Assembly (NCBI GenBank): GCA_032173965.1
Contig: JAVUNC010000004.1
Coordinates: 21,987,001-22,051,000, forward strand
Source of the DNA: Sitta carolinensis
Lineage: Eukaryota > Chordata > Aves > Passeriformes > Sittidae
Length of the DNA: 64,000 nucleotides
Reading direction: 5' to 3'
Positions 52,303-64,000 of the stretch are shown in pieces. Position 1 is the first letter of the stretch. Every line of letters begins with the position of its first letter. Made by a program: the position numbers and the translations under genes. The notes beneath the pieces are model-generated. The model did no database searches and was not told where the DNA came from. It saw only the letters and a program-made list of their open reading frames with translations.

Positions 52303-55300
52303 GGCGGCATACTTTTATCTCTGTATGAATATGAAGGGTCATGTAATATGCACTGTCATGGACACAAACTGAGAGAATCTCTCTGAACTTGATTTCCAAA
52401 AGGAAAATATGTCCAATGCTACTTACTAAACTGATAACTAAGAAAGGAAAAAATCCATTTAAAATTCATGTTTTGTACAATTAATAAAGCAATAAGCAAT
52501 TCATTTTCATGCAGAAAAAGAAAGCTTAAGGGCATCAAGAAGTATGAACTTTGTTTTTTTGCTGTCTCAGGTATCCCATTAGGATCCAGAATTGAAACAA
52601 GTTCATATATAGGAATTTCATCTGCCTTATATGTTACAACTCTGAGAGACTGAGAAATCAGATTCTTTTTTCAGCATCTCATTTTCCTTTCTAGCTTGGT
52701 TTCTATAATACACCGTATATTCACTCTCTTGTATCACAGCTCATATTCAGCACAGAATATTATTCATACTTTTAATAAAAATCAGTATATCCAAAACAGT
52801 CATAGTTATTTTGAAAAAAAAAAATTTTGAAAGGATCACATGTAATTCTAACAAAAAAAAAAAGGAAGACATGCCTGTAGAATTAAATAGTTGTAGCAAA
52901 ATAAAGGTCAGGTGGTGTTTGGCAGATCTAGTTACAAACAAATGCAATAAAGTTACTCTTTTTCCTTTCCTTAGATTTCTTTAATCTAATATGCATAACC
53001 ACCGCCAGTTAACAAGTCTCTGTGCAGAACAGGTCATTCTGCAATACACTTGGGAATGGATGTATCCCACCAATCTTTAAAAGCAGCTTATGATTCTAGC
53101 TGTGAACCACATCACATGGCTTTTGAAGCTTCATCAGTGTTTCGTTTTTAATTTCTGTGTTTCTGAAGGCAAAAATGCTCGTCACTTCTCAAGTTCATAC
53201 TAAAGGCACATCATTTGAATCACAATCCCTGAGGAGGTAACCTGTCCCTTTACACTACTCCCACACTTCTGGTACTATTTCTTGATCATCTTATTTTGAG
53301 ATCATCTATACTTATGCATGCTTGTAGGTATTCATACAAATACATAAATGTCTCATACATGAACACTTACAGTAAATGGGAAACAGAAAGATATTCAATT
53401 CCAAATATGATGTTCAGCTAGATTTGTTTAGCTTTTACTTGGAAGTTACATTTCATTCTATGATCACAAAGGGAATGCAGTCACTTCATCAATGTCATTG
53501 AAAATAGAAGAAAGATATGTATAGGGAACTGTTTACTAAAGAAAAATTGAAAAAAAATTCAATTAACTCATTTAAGATCAGATTTTTAAAAAACACATAG
53601 TGATGAAACTAATTTTTAACTAAAGAATTAATTCTGGTTATAGCTAAAAGACTGTAACTTCAGAGAAATTAGAGTAAAATCTGGTTTGAATGGAAGACAA
53701 TCAGCCCACCCTAGATTTGCCTCTCCATGCTCTTGTTGCAATCAAATTAGTTTAAATATCACATATTAATCCAGTAATTATTTAAACAGAATATGATATT
53801 TGAAAAGCAAGCCAACAGAGATTTAAAGGGAGACCCTCTGGAAATGTGGGTTTAATAAAATGGCAGAAATAATTAAATATGTTGCCTTAAAATTGATTTA
53901 TCAACAGATTCATCAGCTTAAGCAATATGCAATATCAATGTGCAAGTTTATTTTCCACTCCTTGAAAAAAGACATTGTAAATAGGACAGTCTTGTGAAAG
54001 AAAAAAAAAAAAAACAGAAACCTAGAGGAGTTATTTTATAACTACATTATATCAGCTAAGTCTTTCCTTACTTATGGAATGTCTGTGTACACAATGAGGG
54101 AGCAAGGGGAGGATAATGATGATGCGGCACTCTCCTTCTGGTGTCCTGGAAAGAGGATTCTTCAAAGACCCGAGAAAACCATTTCATTACCACAAGCTTT
54201 TACAGAAACTTACTCTGATTAAGTCTATCCTAGTTTGGTGGAAAAAATACTTGGAACAGCTGAGCAGCAGTTTAATCTGGTTAGCATCTGAAAATAATTT
54301 GCATGCTTTATGACTACTTCAAAAAGCAAAGGAAAGCTCTGTACTTGTGGACAATAGGAAGAATCACCTCAGAAGTGCACTCCTGATCCAAACTAAAATT
54401 GAACTCATTGAAAAGAGGTATGATATTTTCAAAACATTTAATATTGATATAGTTTACCTTTACAGATAATTTAACAGGGGTTAACAGAGGTTTTTCTAAA
54501 GCCTGCAGTCTACAGAACTATTCAAAAGGCCTCTTGATACTATGTGCTTTGTTATCAACTGCCATTAGACATATTGTGAAATTAATTTCTTAAGTCTGTA
54601 ATGTTTTTTAAAGTACACAAGCATCCTTAAAATCATGTTTTGGATTCTTCAGTAACGGGAAGAATACCCAAATGTCATTCACTTATGTTTTTTTCTTTAA
54701 TTTAAATATTTCAGATCTTTTAAACTGAGATTATGGAAGCATTATTACCTACTGGAAACATATGACTGGTTCCGAAAATTCTCCTAATACTAATTGTACT
54801 ACTTTTGAGGAACACACATGTGTTTTCACATTCTGCAGGATACAAAAAGAATGGCAGCCTTATGGCAAGAAATCCAAATTTATGCATATAGCATTGTCTG
54901 TTCTTCATCCATATGATACCATTTTTCACACACTTGCCCTTTACATGGCTGGGTAGAAACAGGATTACTAATTAGTAGAAAAAAAATCTTCATGAAGAAC
55001 TCAAAAGACTGTTACTCTTCACTGTTCACCTTTGAAAAGGTACGTAATAATTTTGTATTTAAAAGTAACAGTGAAAAGGGCAAAATATGCCCATTAAAGT
55101 TTCATGCAGTAGTTTTGCTAGACTAGGAAATGTTTAGGGATTTCATACTGATTCCATCAAATGATATATACTGTCACATGATGAACTACTTGGACACAGA
55201 GATGCTAAGTAGGACCCATATGGTATAAAGGCAATAAGGCCGTGTACTGATTCTTTAACAAAAATTTATTTCATCTCCTTGAAAGAGTGGATGAAGTCTA

Positions 55301-55926
55301 TAACTTGGCTGCTTAAAAACCAAAATGGCTAGATGTTTCCACATTATCACTTGCAGCCTTACCAGAGAGTACCCCTACAACTTGGACTACCCCAGTCTGG
55401 GTAAATGTTATGGCCTGGATTGTAGATAGGTAGCCTTTAAGCTTTTGAGTGGACAAGTCATGCCTATGTGACACTTCAGCTTGAATGCTCCACAGCAGAA
55501 CAGCTATCCTAAACTGCTAAACATTTTTAAAAAACACAAACCTCTATGAAGTCATCCTTTAGGTTTTCTGAACATCACACTTGACTGTCATACAGGTAAG
55601 TAATTAGTCCTGCTTTCTTTTCATGGACTTATATTCCTAGGTTTCTTTAATGAAAAGTACTAGAAAATCCTTTACTGCTCCCAAGCTGGCCAGATAAACC
55701 AGTAACTCCTATATAATCCTCCTCCACAGATTGCAGGTCAGGTCCCCAGCAGTGCTATTTCTTGAAATCTGGCCTGGCTGTTCCTAGTGAAGTGCACCAA
55801 GTTTCCCAGTGATCTGCTAATTAGAGAGGTGTCCACAGAAGTGAATACAGAAAACATACACATCCTCCTTGGCACCTAGAGATGCACAACACACTCAAGT
55901 TGTCCAGATCTGACTGAGGAGTCATC
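52303..55926. other. Unique AT-rich DNA, no gene seen
   Basis: No gene or transposon is recognisable. About 53740-53960 has the even, AATTA-rich texture seen in many conserved non-coding elements, but this cannot be shown from one sequence. A 14-15 base A run lies near 54001. Confidence 0.5.
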
Positions 55927-55931
55927 TGCAG

Positions 55932-56386
55932 TGTCATGGTTTAGGAATGGCATTCTCCAATTCACTACTCCACGAAAAAAGACAAGAAGCGCTCCTCTCC
56001 TCCCTGAGTTGGAGGCACAGAAGACAAAGACCTTGGGTTGAAATAAGAACAATTTACCAGAAACGGCAATGAGATAAGAAAACAAACAGTAGCAATAACA
56101 ATATTATGACAAAGTACACAAAAAGAGGGTGAGTCACAAGCAAAAATGCTCAACACGGACCCCAGATAACACTGAATAATGGTGGCCGGGTTCCCCACGG
56201 CACCACTCTTTGCTCCACTGGAAAACCATGCCTTTCTTCTCAGAAGCTGGAGAGTCCCTTATTCCCACTCCTAGCAACTGATGTGAGGTGGTAGAGAATA
56301 ATGTACTACCAGGTCCACATGGCTCCATGTTCTGCCTCCTCATGGCTACTGCAAAAATTAACTCTATCCTGGACAGAATCAGGATA
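55932..56386 (-). mobile_element. Solo LTR, avian ERVL-type, antisense, with TGCAG duplication
   Basis: TGCAG flanks the element at 55927-55931 and 56387-56391. On the minus strand it runs from TATCCTGATTCTGTCC, which has the original TG start mutated to TA, to ...AAACCATGACA. It has the GGATAGAGTTAA segment near the start and a TTTCAACCCAAGG segment plus a GTGG-rich tail near the end, as in the avian LTR family that begins TGTCCTGGTTT and ends CCACGACA. It appears related to the LTR at 18876-19422 but in the opposite orientation. No viral genes adjoin it. Three open frames across it are not genes. Confidence 0.88.
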
Positions 56387-56391
56387 TGCAG

Positions 56392-59300
56392 TCTTAAGGT
56401 CAAATTACTCCATCTGGATGAGATGGACATACTCATTCTTTATCTTGATGTAAATCCTTGGAAAAAAAGTACTTATCCTGATGCCATACAGATATTATGT
56501 ACTCCAAGGACCTAAGAGCCCCATGACATTTGTGAGTGAGCAATGTCTTCTCAGTAGACCACAGTCTGTCTGGGCTGAAGACAAAAGGATTTGAACTAGA
56601 ATGAGCAAGAGTGAGGGCTTGTGTGTCTGATTGTTGCAAAAGATATCTTACTGTTGCCACTGCACTGTCATGTTTCTTAGTTTACTCTGAATAATCATTA
56701 TTTTTACTACTGTGAAGTTTTTTTTTGAAACCTTTTTGGGAGCTGTAATTATGTTACTTTTGAAGTATTACCCATATTCTTTGCAGAGTGATTGTTGATC
56801 TTGAGATTTCTACATACTTGGTGTTTTTAGAACAGAAAATAAGCAGCTTAAACTGATCATGTTTTAAGAGCTCTCAGGTGCATTTTGTTTGAAGTCACTA
56901 GGTCAGATCCTGCTCTCAATTCTGTTTTCATTCATACAGGTTTGAACCTAGCTTGTTAAAGAAATTGCTTGAGTAAATTTGATAGAAAAATAAAAAAGAA
57001 CCTTCAGTTTAGTACAGGTATTCAATTCACATACAGGTGCACAATTTTGGAGATAAAATTCTAACAAACCCCAATAATACTGTCACTATCAAGCTAAGAA
57101 ACTCACAGAAAAATGTATTGTTTTAGTAATAGCCCTGTTCTATGGTAGATGTGTATATATCACAAAAACTATGAAAAAAGTTACCAAGTCCAAGCCTCTT
57201 GGTGGTGTTATCTTGATTTACATCATTGTGAAGGCAATTGGAATCAAGCCATGTCACTATGAAGCGAAAAATTACAGTGAAATCCAAAGGACCTTAACAG
57301 TCTGTGTGATTCTAGTACTTAAATTATACAAAATTAACCTCCAGAGCATAAGTCCTCTTCTAATAATAGAAGAAGCTTTAGACATTAAAAAGAATGCACA
57401 GAAATAAATATGAATATAAGGCACCATAAGCTTTTCAGTATGTGTCAGTCTATAACCACTCAGAAAAAAGTACCATCAAGGTGACTTAATATTATGACTC
57501 TTTCATATTAACATTATCTAATAGTGTTACAATTTATTCAAAGTATTTATAGCAGATGGCATAATTCCTAAGAGCTAAAAAAAGCTCTAGGAACTTCCAA
57601 AGCAAACAGAAATTATTCTTCCTTTCTTTGGTTCAGTCATAACTGCTTCAGTCTTCACAATAAAAGTATAGTCAAAAAATAAACTTTTGGAAAGATTAGC
57701 ACAAAATTCAAAATCCATCATGAAAACACAGCAGGATGTAATCAAGTGTTCAGTGATCAAATGAGCACCCTAGATACTGCTTGCCGATTAAAGTTAATCG
57801 AAATGTAAATAAAGAAATAATAAGTGGTTTGGGCATTCAGGTGAGGGAAGCCCAGGTATCCAGGGAAGTGTGTCAGTGAGTAATGCTCAGAATGCTCTAG
57901 CACGTAAAACAGGAAGGTGAAAACAAGGCTTGTATGTGTGTGCTGCTGTTCATGTGAACAGCATTTACCTGTTCACTAAACCATGGACCTCCTTCCCAAA
58001 GACCATGATTCTCAGCCTCTATGTCATACTTTGTGTGACCTGTCCATTTGCAGAAATGAACTCAATAAAAGACATTTTTATATCCACCCATACAAGATCT
58101 AAAACAGGGAAAAGTAAAGTTTATTGCTAAGATTATTTGAATGATGTTACCTCTGTGTATTCACTGAAATTCTTATAATGCCTCATGTTTAGAATTCTTA
58201 CCAAATGTTGCCATTGTTCTTTAAGTAATTTGTTCTTAGTTCACTTTCTAGAACTACAATATTTTTTATTGAATTTAATTACAATGAGTCCTTTAAAGAA
58301 CTACACCCATATGAACCCATGGCAGACTTAAATGTTCTATATCCGATACAAATTTTCATTTAATTACTTATATATTCAAAAGTTACATATTTATTCTGTG
58401 AGAGAGACAGCAAAGATAAGCTACAGTACTACAAAAAGTCTATTTTCTCAACAAAAACCACGTAATGCAAATTACTTCAATGCTTTCAAAATCCAACTGA
58501 TTATATTATGAAATTAACACAGAAATTAATTAAACTATGTTAGTGTTATTGTGCATTACCTGTTACATATTATAAAGACCTTCCACTTGGTCTTATTATT
58601 GTACAGGCTTACTTTTGAATATCACTGGCATTCTAGGCTTTTGGGGGGTTTTGTGTGGTTGGTTAGGTCGTGATTTCTCTAGGTTATATTATGTTTCATT
58701 TATATTGCATTAGGACCACATATTTTTTGCAATCTTTAAGTTCACTCATGTTGATGAACTGATGGAAAAAAACCCATGCTTTAAAGCTGTATAAGGTCAA
58801 GCAGAATAACTATTTCATTAAAAATGGAGCTCAAACTTCAAATAAAATAATCATTAAAACAGTCAAGTATTAGAAATAACCTTGAGATACTCCAGTATAG
58901 GTTCTTGCAATAAACAGACCCGGTGGAAGCATTCTTTCATTAATTTAGTGCAATATAATCCCTATTTATGTTGTTACTCGGCATATATTGAAATACTTAG
59001 GGACACTATTTGGAAAGCAAGACCTTTCCAAACGCTATTCAATTAGCACTATGTCTTAATTTATGTCTTTACTATCCACCATACTGGTAACACAAAAAAC
59101 CCACACAAAATAAGAGAAATTTTATGAGGACTGTCCCAAAATTGGACTGTAGGTATTTTGAGCCAAAGATACCACAAACAAAAGTAAACAGTTGATACTG
59201 GAAAGTAGCAATGAGTGAGGGGAAAGGGCACAGAACACAGGAAGAAGGAAATGGCATTTCTTTATCCTTCCCTCACAAAGAAAATTCCTGTTTAGAATTA

Positions 59301-60078
59301 TTTTGAACATCTCTTCTTCTGCTGCTAAATAAAGCTGTGCTGAGAAAATTAATGTAGATTTGGATCTGAACTGTGTGGTTATTTGGAATTATCTAGGAAC
59401 TAAATACGGTTAAAGGAGGAATAATATTTTAAAGAAAAATTGGATGGAACACACTGGGAAGTATCAAAATTTACATTAAATGACATTAGTATCAAAGTGG
59501 CAATGGAATATTGAACTAAACTCAGCCAAGACACTGAGACTCATTATTTGATTTATTTCATTATCTATTCACTTTTTTGTTTTCACACTTTTCCCTAAGT
59601 TTACTGAAAGTGTTGGAGGCTTGTAATTTTGCACCTGTCTGTCATAAAGTGGGACCAAGAATATATTCTTCAGATATCACTGAAGAGATAATAAGAATTA
59701 TAAGAATTTCTGACCTTGGCTAGATTAATTTCAGAAACTCCCTTTAACTTTATTTGAAAGGGTTGGCTTTATTCTGCTTCATTGTGAAATAACAGTGGAG
59801 GTGAAAGGTCTTTTAACACATTTCCGCTCCCGGATCCATTCAGCCCTACTATTACTTCTTTTCTGTCTTTTCTCAGTGAATTTAGAGTTCATCAAAGCAT
59901 AAGACTAACAGCACTGACCGAGTTAAACAGTGGATCCAGGCTGTGCAAGTTTCTTACTCCAACTCTACTAATTCACCCTTTACCCTTGACCTGCAAACCA
60001 ACTTGTTATTCTACTCCTTGGCCTCTCTTGTGCTGACTGCCAATCATATCACATTTGCAGTGTTTTTTATAAGTTGGG
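56392..60078. other. Unique AT-rich DNA, no gene seen
   Basis: About 3.7 kb with no recognisable gene, RNA gene or transposon. A short G/T-biased run lies near 58640-58672. Open frames are under 80 codons. Confidence 0.5.
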
Positions 60079-60178
60079 AAAAAAAAAAAAAAAAAAAAGA
60101 CAAGATGAGACTACCCAACTAAATTTTGCTGCTAGGTCTCCTGTGAAGAAAGTATTTTGTTGTTTTTTTTTTTTTTTT
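60079..60178. repeat. A run and T run enclosing about 65 bp
   Basis: A 20-base A run (60079-60098) and a 16-base T run (60163-60178) face each other across about 65 bp. The pair could fold into a hairpin, or may be two independent retroposon tails in opposite orientation. No source element is recognisable. Confidence 0.8.
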
Positions 60179-60684
60179 AATTGGCTCCATAAGTTTTGGA
60201 AATGATAACAATTTTTATCATTTTTATCATTTTCCATGTTTTTTTTCATTCAAATTGCAGATTTCTTCTTTAAAGAATTTTTTCCTCAAAAAAAAACCCC
60301 AAAAAACATTCTCCAAAGCATCTTTCAAAGGAAATACAGACTTTTTATGATACTTCTTTTTATTTTCTTTTGCCCTAGTTTTGTTCTAGGGCTTTCTAGA
60401 CACCTAAATTGTTCAACAGCAATTACACTAGTTATGTTTAATTATCTAAGTTTTCAGTCAGTAACATGCTGATAGCATGTTTGTGAATATATGAATATTA
60501 TGCACACAGCCCAAAATGTTCCTTTTTTAAATATGTATGAACAGGAAGGGGTTTATGTAAGATAAGGCAGATGCCATAATATCAAATCTGTTATCCAACT
60601 TATTGTGTCATCCAGCTAAGTACTGAGTAAGAAGGTTCTAGCCCTGAAGCCTAAATTTTCATCTCTCATAATCTAGATAGGAAC
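60179..60684. other. Unique AT-rich DNA, nothing seen
   Basis: A short TTTTTATCA repeat occurs near 60207-60232. Nothing else is recognisable. Confidence 0.5.
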
Positions 60685-61375
60685 AATAACCTAATGCACT
60701 TGTACCAGCTGGGAGCTGATCTGCTGGTAAGGGGTCCTGGTGGACAAGACGCTACCCATGAACCAGCACTGCACCCTTGTGATCAAGAAGGCCAGTGGTG
60801 TCCTGGTGTGCATTCAGAAGAATATTGCCAGCAGGTCAAGGGACCTGATCCTGCCCCTTTACTATGCTCTGGTGAGGCCACATCTGGAGTCCTGTGTCCA
60901 ATTCTGGGCTTCACAGTACAAGAGAGACATGAAGGTCCTGGAATGGGTCCAGCAGAGGATTACAAAGACGACTGAGTGCAGCACAAGGAAAGGCTGAGGA
61001 AACTGGGCCTGTCAGACTGAGAAGAGTCACCTGAGAGGGGAACTCATCAATGTCTATCAGTATCTGAAGGGAGGGTGCCAAGAGGATGAAGCCAGGCTCA
61101 TCTTAGTGATGCCAAGCAATAGGATATGGGGCAATGGGCAACAGGAATAAACTGATGCGCAGAAAGTTCCACTAGAACATGTAGAAGAACTTCTTCACTA
61201 TGTGGGTGATCACACACTGGAACAGATTGCCCAGAGATGTTGTGGGATCTCCTTCACTGGAGATATTTTCAAATCTGTCTAGACTCACTCCTGGGTAACA
61301 TGCCCTAGGGGTCCCTAATTGAGCAGAGAGGTTGGACTAGATGACCTCAAATGGTCCCTTTCAGCCTTACACACT
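60685..61375 (+). mobile_element. CR1 LINE 3' part, sense (first of two)
   Basis: The block follows CR1 closely, from the C-terminal part of ORF2 (GTCCTGGTGGACAAG near 60726) through the 3' UTR (GCCAAGAGGATG near 61077; TTGCCCAGAGATGTTGTGG near 61226) to the 3' signature (GGTTGGACTAGATGACCTC at about 61329-61347, then GGTCCCTTTCAGCCT). The 3' end lies at about 61370, just before the second copy. It is 5'-truncated, and frame-disrupting changes show that it is inactive. Confidence 0.93.
60740..60997 (+). pseudogene. CR1 ORF2 C-terminal remnant
   Basis: An 85-codon open stretch matches the CR1 ORF2 tail after the RT domain: LVIKKASGVL, SRSRDLILPLYYALVRPHLE and YKRDMKVLE follow in the family order. 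In the intact LINE this lies C-terminal to RT. RT and endonuclease are absent here, so it is not functional. The ATG is simply the first in the stretch. Confidence 0.85.
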
Positions 61376-61905
61376 CTTCTCCTTTATTCAGCCCTGGGAA
61401 GACCACACTTGGAGTCCTGGGTCCAATTCTGTGCTGTCCCTTACAAGAGAGACATGGACACACTGGAGAAAACCACTATGATTAGGAGACTGGAGGATCT
61501 CATTATTAGAAAACATCAAGAATTCTGTGACTGTTCACTCTGTAGAAAAGAAGGCTCAGGGGGATGTTATCAGTATATAAATGTCTGACATGAGTGTGCA
61601 AAGAGGACAGAGACAGGCTATATTCAGGGGTGCCTGGTAACAAGATAAAATATAATGGGCAAAAACTGAAGCACAAGAGTTGCCATCTGAACATCAGGAA
61701 ACACTTTTTACTGTAGTGAGGACTGAGCACTCAGAGGTTGCCCAGAGAGGTCATGGAGTCTCCCTCCTTAGATATATTCAAACCCCCCTCTAGACAGGGT
61801 TGTGCGCTACTGGCTCTAGGTCGCCCTGCCTGAGCAGTAGGGTTGTACTGGATGATCTCCAGAGATCCCTTTCAACCTCAACCACTCTGTGAACTGATGT
61901 TTCAT
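61376..61905 (+). mobile_element. CR1 LINE 3' part, sense (second, head-to-tail)
   Basis: It restarts within the CR1 ORF2 tail (AGACCACACTTGGAGTCCTG near 61400), repeating the part at about 60875 of the preceding copy, and then runs through a shortened middle to the 3' UTR (TTGCCCAGAGAGGTCATGGAG near 61738). The 3' signature is TTGTACTGGATGATCTCC (about 61844-61861) followed by CCCTTTCAACC. It is a separate CR1 of the same orientation, with internal deletions. The 89-codon frame at 61319-61588 spans the junction and is not a gene. Confidence 0.9.
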
Positions 61906-62496
61906 AAAGGTATACAATACCAAATAACAGTTATTTTCTATACCGATGTAATATGTGAGTGATAATGGTGAAGAAAACAAGGAAGACAGTCTTTACTATT
62001 TTTCCTGCTTTCAAAAACACAGCAACAATTCCAGTTCCATTCAGGAGGTGAATTCATAATGTGTTTCTGCTAGAAGTAGATCCCAAGCTTTAGAATTACC
62101 TGGCAGTATCTGCCCTTACAGAGCTGCATCTTCAAGACTTGTGTTAGAGAGACCTTTATATGTCTTGGTGAAAATTGTGCTGATATTACTTGGAACACAA
62201 AACTTTTTGATATCTAAACTTTGAAACTGCATAAGGCGGCTCCAAAATTTTACCAAGCAGGAAGATTTTAGACTTTCTTCCCTGTCAACTACAAGCCACT
62301 CTGCACTAAAAAAAATGGTTATAGTAACACAATAGTAGATGATTGCCAGTGACTCCACAGGGAAGGAAAGAGGCAGTGGGAAGAGCACTTATGTAGACAC
62401 ACCTCCTACATGATGCACCCTGAAGAATTTTATGTTTTTGCTCTCCAATCTGGCTCAAAGAAGACAGAATTTACATTAAGAGGAAGAGAGACATGG
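61906..62496. other. Unique DNA, nothing seen
   Basis: The minus-strand frame at 62116-62388 has no recognisable domain. No repeat is recognisable. Confidence 0.5.
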
Positions 62497-62700
62497 ATTT
62501 AAAAAAAACCAAAAAACCAAAAAAAAAACCCAACCTAAAGAAAAAGAAAGGAAACAAACAAAATCCCAACCAAACAACCCCTCCCAACAAACCACCAAAA
62601 CCCACCCCCCAAAATCAAACAAACAAAAAACAAACACTCTAACCAACCAACCAACCAACCCAACCAACTAACCAACCAACCAAAAGAAACCCCAACCAAC
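62497..62700. repeat. A/C-rich tract ending in (CCAA)n
   Basis: About 200 bp of nearly pure A and C on the + strand, becoming CCAA tetranucleotide units at about 62640-62685. It is the longest of the five A/C or G/T tracts. The minus-strand frame rich in F, G, V and W over it is an artefact. Confidence 0.9.
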
Positions 62701-64000
62701 TCTGTGGTATTATTAGATTTATGTATGTAGAATTAATGATAAATAGCTGCATAAGAGTTGATTGTAAACTCTAAGACTGAAAGGATGTATTACCAATACC
62801 AGGTACCTAGGGAAGGTAAAAAACCAGAGAAAGCAGTTGGTAACAACATTTATGTATGTAACACTTTCTTAACCCAAATAATTTGTCCACCAGAAGCTTA
62901 CTCATCCAAAGACCCTAATGGATTTCTCTTCCATTAACTCTGTCTTCCTTTGAGCTTATGTACATTTTTAGCATCCATAATAACTTTCAGCAAGAAGTTA
63001 ACTTAGCAACCACATGTTGCAGAATGGTCTTTCTGTGTCTTATAAACTGTGATTTCCCTTATGAGTCTGGTCTATGATACTACTCCCTAAGTATTTCTAA
63101 CAAAACAGGTGATTTCACTTGATCCAACTTCCCCTATATACCTTTTTTTCCTTTTTCTTGCTAGGTGCAATTTATGGATATTACTCTGATATTCCATTTT
63201 TGTTGACTTAAGTTACTGACCAAAGCACGCTGATATATTCAGATATTTGGCAGGTTTTTTTTGTCTTAGAAGCCAGCACTGTAGGTTTGATAGACTCATT
63301 TTCTACAATATTATTAGTACCTGTTGTTAAGATGAATATGTAGACTCTATTTGTGACCAGGGAAATTAGGTTGAAAAAGGTCCAAAATACACAGAAGTCA
63401 GGCAAAATTAGTTTCTAGAATTGCTCAGCAAGTCCTTGAAAGACTATCAGAAATTTGTAATTTAAATAATGTTGGGGGAGTTAAAAAACATACACTCCAT
63501 ATGCCAGTATGATTAATTTCTTAATGTTCATTTATCTATAATGCCAAGTATGAAAAATCTGAGTTAGGACCCATGTCTGCTACTGAGGTAAAAGCCACCA
63601 ATAATAGTTCAGTAATTCATAATGATCCTTTGAATCACATGGAAGTAAATGGGTAAAGATTCCTTGGACAAAGAAGATACTCAAGACAGATCTTATAAAC
63701 TAAGGAATAGTATTACTCTCTTTTCACTAGTTCATTAATCAGCTTCAGTCAGAAAAAAACAGACATGCTAAAACTGCCATTAATGAGTCAACAAAACAAT
63801 ACACTGACATCTGGTATTTGAGTGGGAGATCTGTGCTCCTGAATTAATGTTACAAATCTGACAGTATCTGACTTTCCTTATGCTCTGTAGAGGTCTCCTG
63901 CTGGTTTATAATTCATTAGTTCAAAGTTTTAGTGGTTTAAGCATACTTAGGCACATCGCCAAGACTTGTAAGCTTTGGCCATCACTATCTTAAAATCCAA
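62701..64000. other. Unique AT-rich DNA, no gene seen
   Basis: No gene, RNA gene or transposon is recognisable to the end of the window. Confidence 0.5.

Noticed and set aside
55876..56515. Cluster of frames on both strands
   Set aside because: They overlap the antisense solo LTR, whose limits are set by the TGCAG duplication.
62476..62667. Minus-strand frame rich in F, G, V, W and L, looking like a membrane protein
   Set aside because: It lies exactly over the A/C-rich tract; the residues come from the G/T-biased complement.
1..64000. CRISPR arrays, operons, phage or plasmid functions, tRNA or rRNA genes
   Set aside because: There are no regularly spaced direct repeats, no dense coding strand, no ribosome-binding-site pattern and no tRNA B-box with a cloverleaf. 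The sequence is eukaryotic repeat-bearing DNA.

Overview
The window looks like vertebrate nuclear DNA, and specifically bird DNA. It is AT-rich and CpG-poor. It has no tRNA, rRNA or snRNA gene, no operon-like gene packing, and no gene I can recognise. The decisive clues are several CR1 LINE fragments (the main avian retroposon) and several avian-type endogenous retrovirus LTRs. A songbird (passerine) is my best guess, because the LTR types resemble those I associate with that group. That last step rests on remembered family patterns, not on a search.

Layout. 1-6867 is unique AT-rich sequence with an A/C-rich tract (3263-3386) and a TA microsatellite (3502-3541). 6868-8450 holds an antisense LTR next to a sense CR1 fragment spanning the endonuclease tail and the start of the reverse transcriptase. 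8451-13196 shows nothing recognisable. 13217-14340 is a nested insertion: an older LTR-like element split by a complete 630-bp LTR with a target-site duplication. 16071-16141 is a second TA microsatellite. 18876-19422 is a solo LTR with TG/CA ends and a 5-bp duplication. 20586-21262 is an antisense CR1 3' end. 22075-22900 carries the longest open frame in the window (169 codons, unrecognised) followed by a promoter-like or LTR-like block.

From 22901 to 55931 the DNA is mostly featureless. It contains an LTR tail (38600-38925), a 37-bp near-palindrome (43001-43037), an ATT microsatellite (46353-46398), a tiny antisense CR1 end (47191-47276) and several A/C- or G/T-biased tracts. 55932-56386 is an antisense solo LTR with a TGCAG duplication, apparently a relative of the 18876 LTR. 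60685-61905 holds two CR1 3' ends head-to-tail. 62497-62700 is an A/C-rich tract ending in CCAA repeats.

No set of genes works together here. The window is best read as a gene desert or the inside of a very long intron, marked by decayed retroelements. I did not find a new biological system. The best leads are the nested LTR, the dated-looking solo LTRs, the orphan 169-codon frame with its promoter-like neighbour, and a few long gene-free stretches that could contain conserved regulatory DNA.
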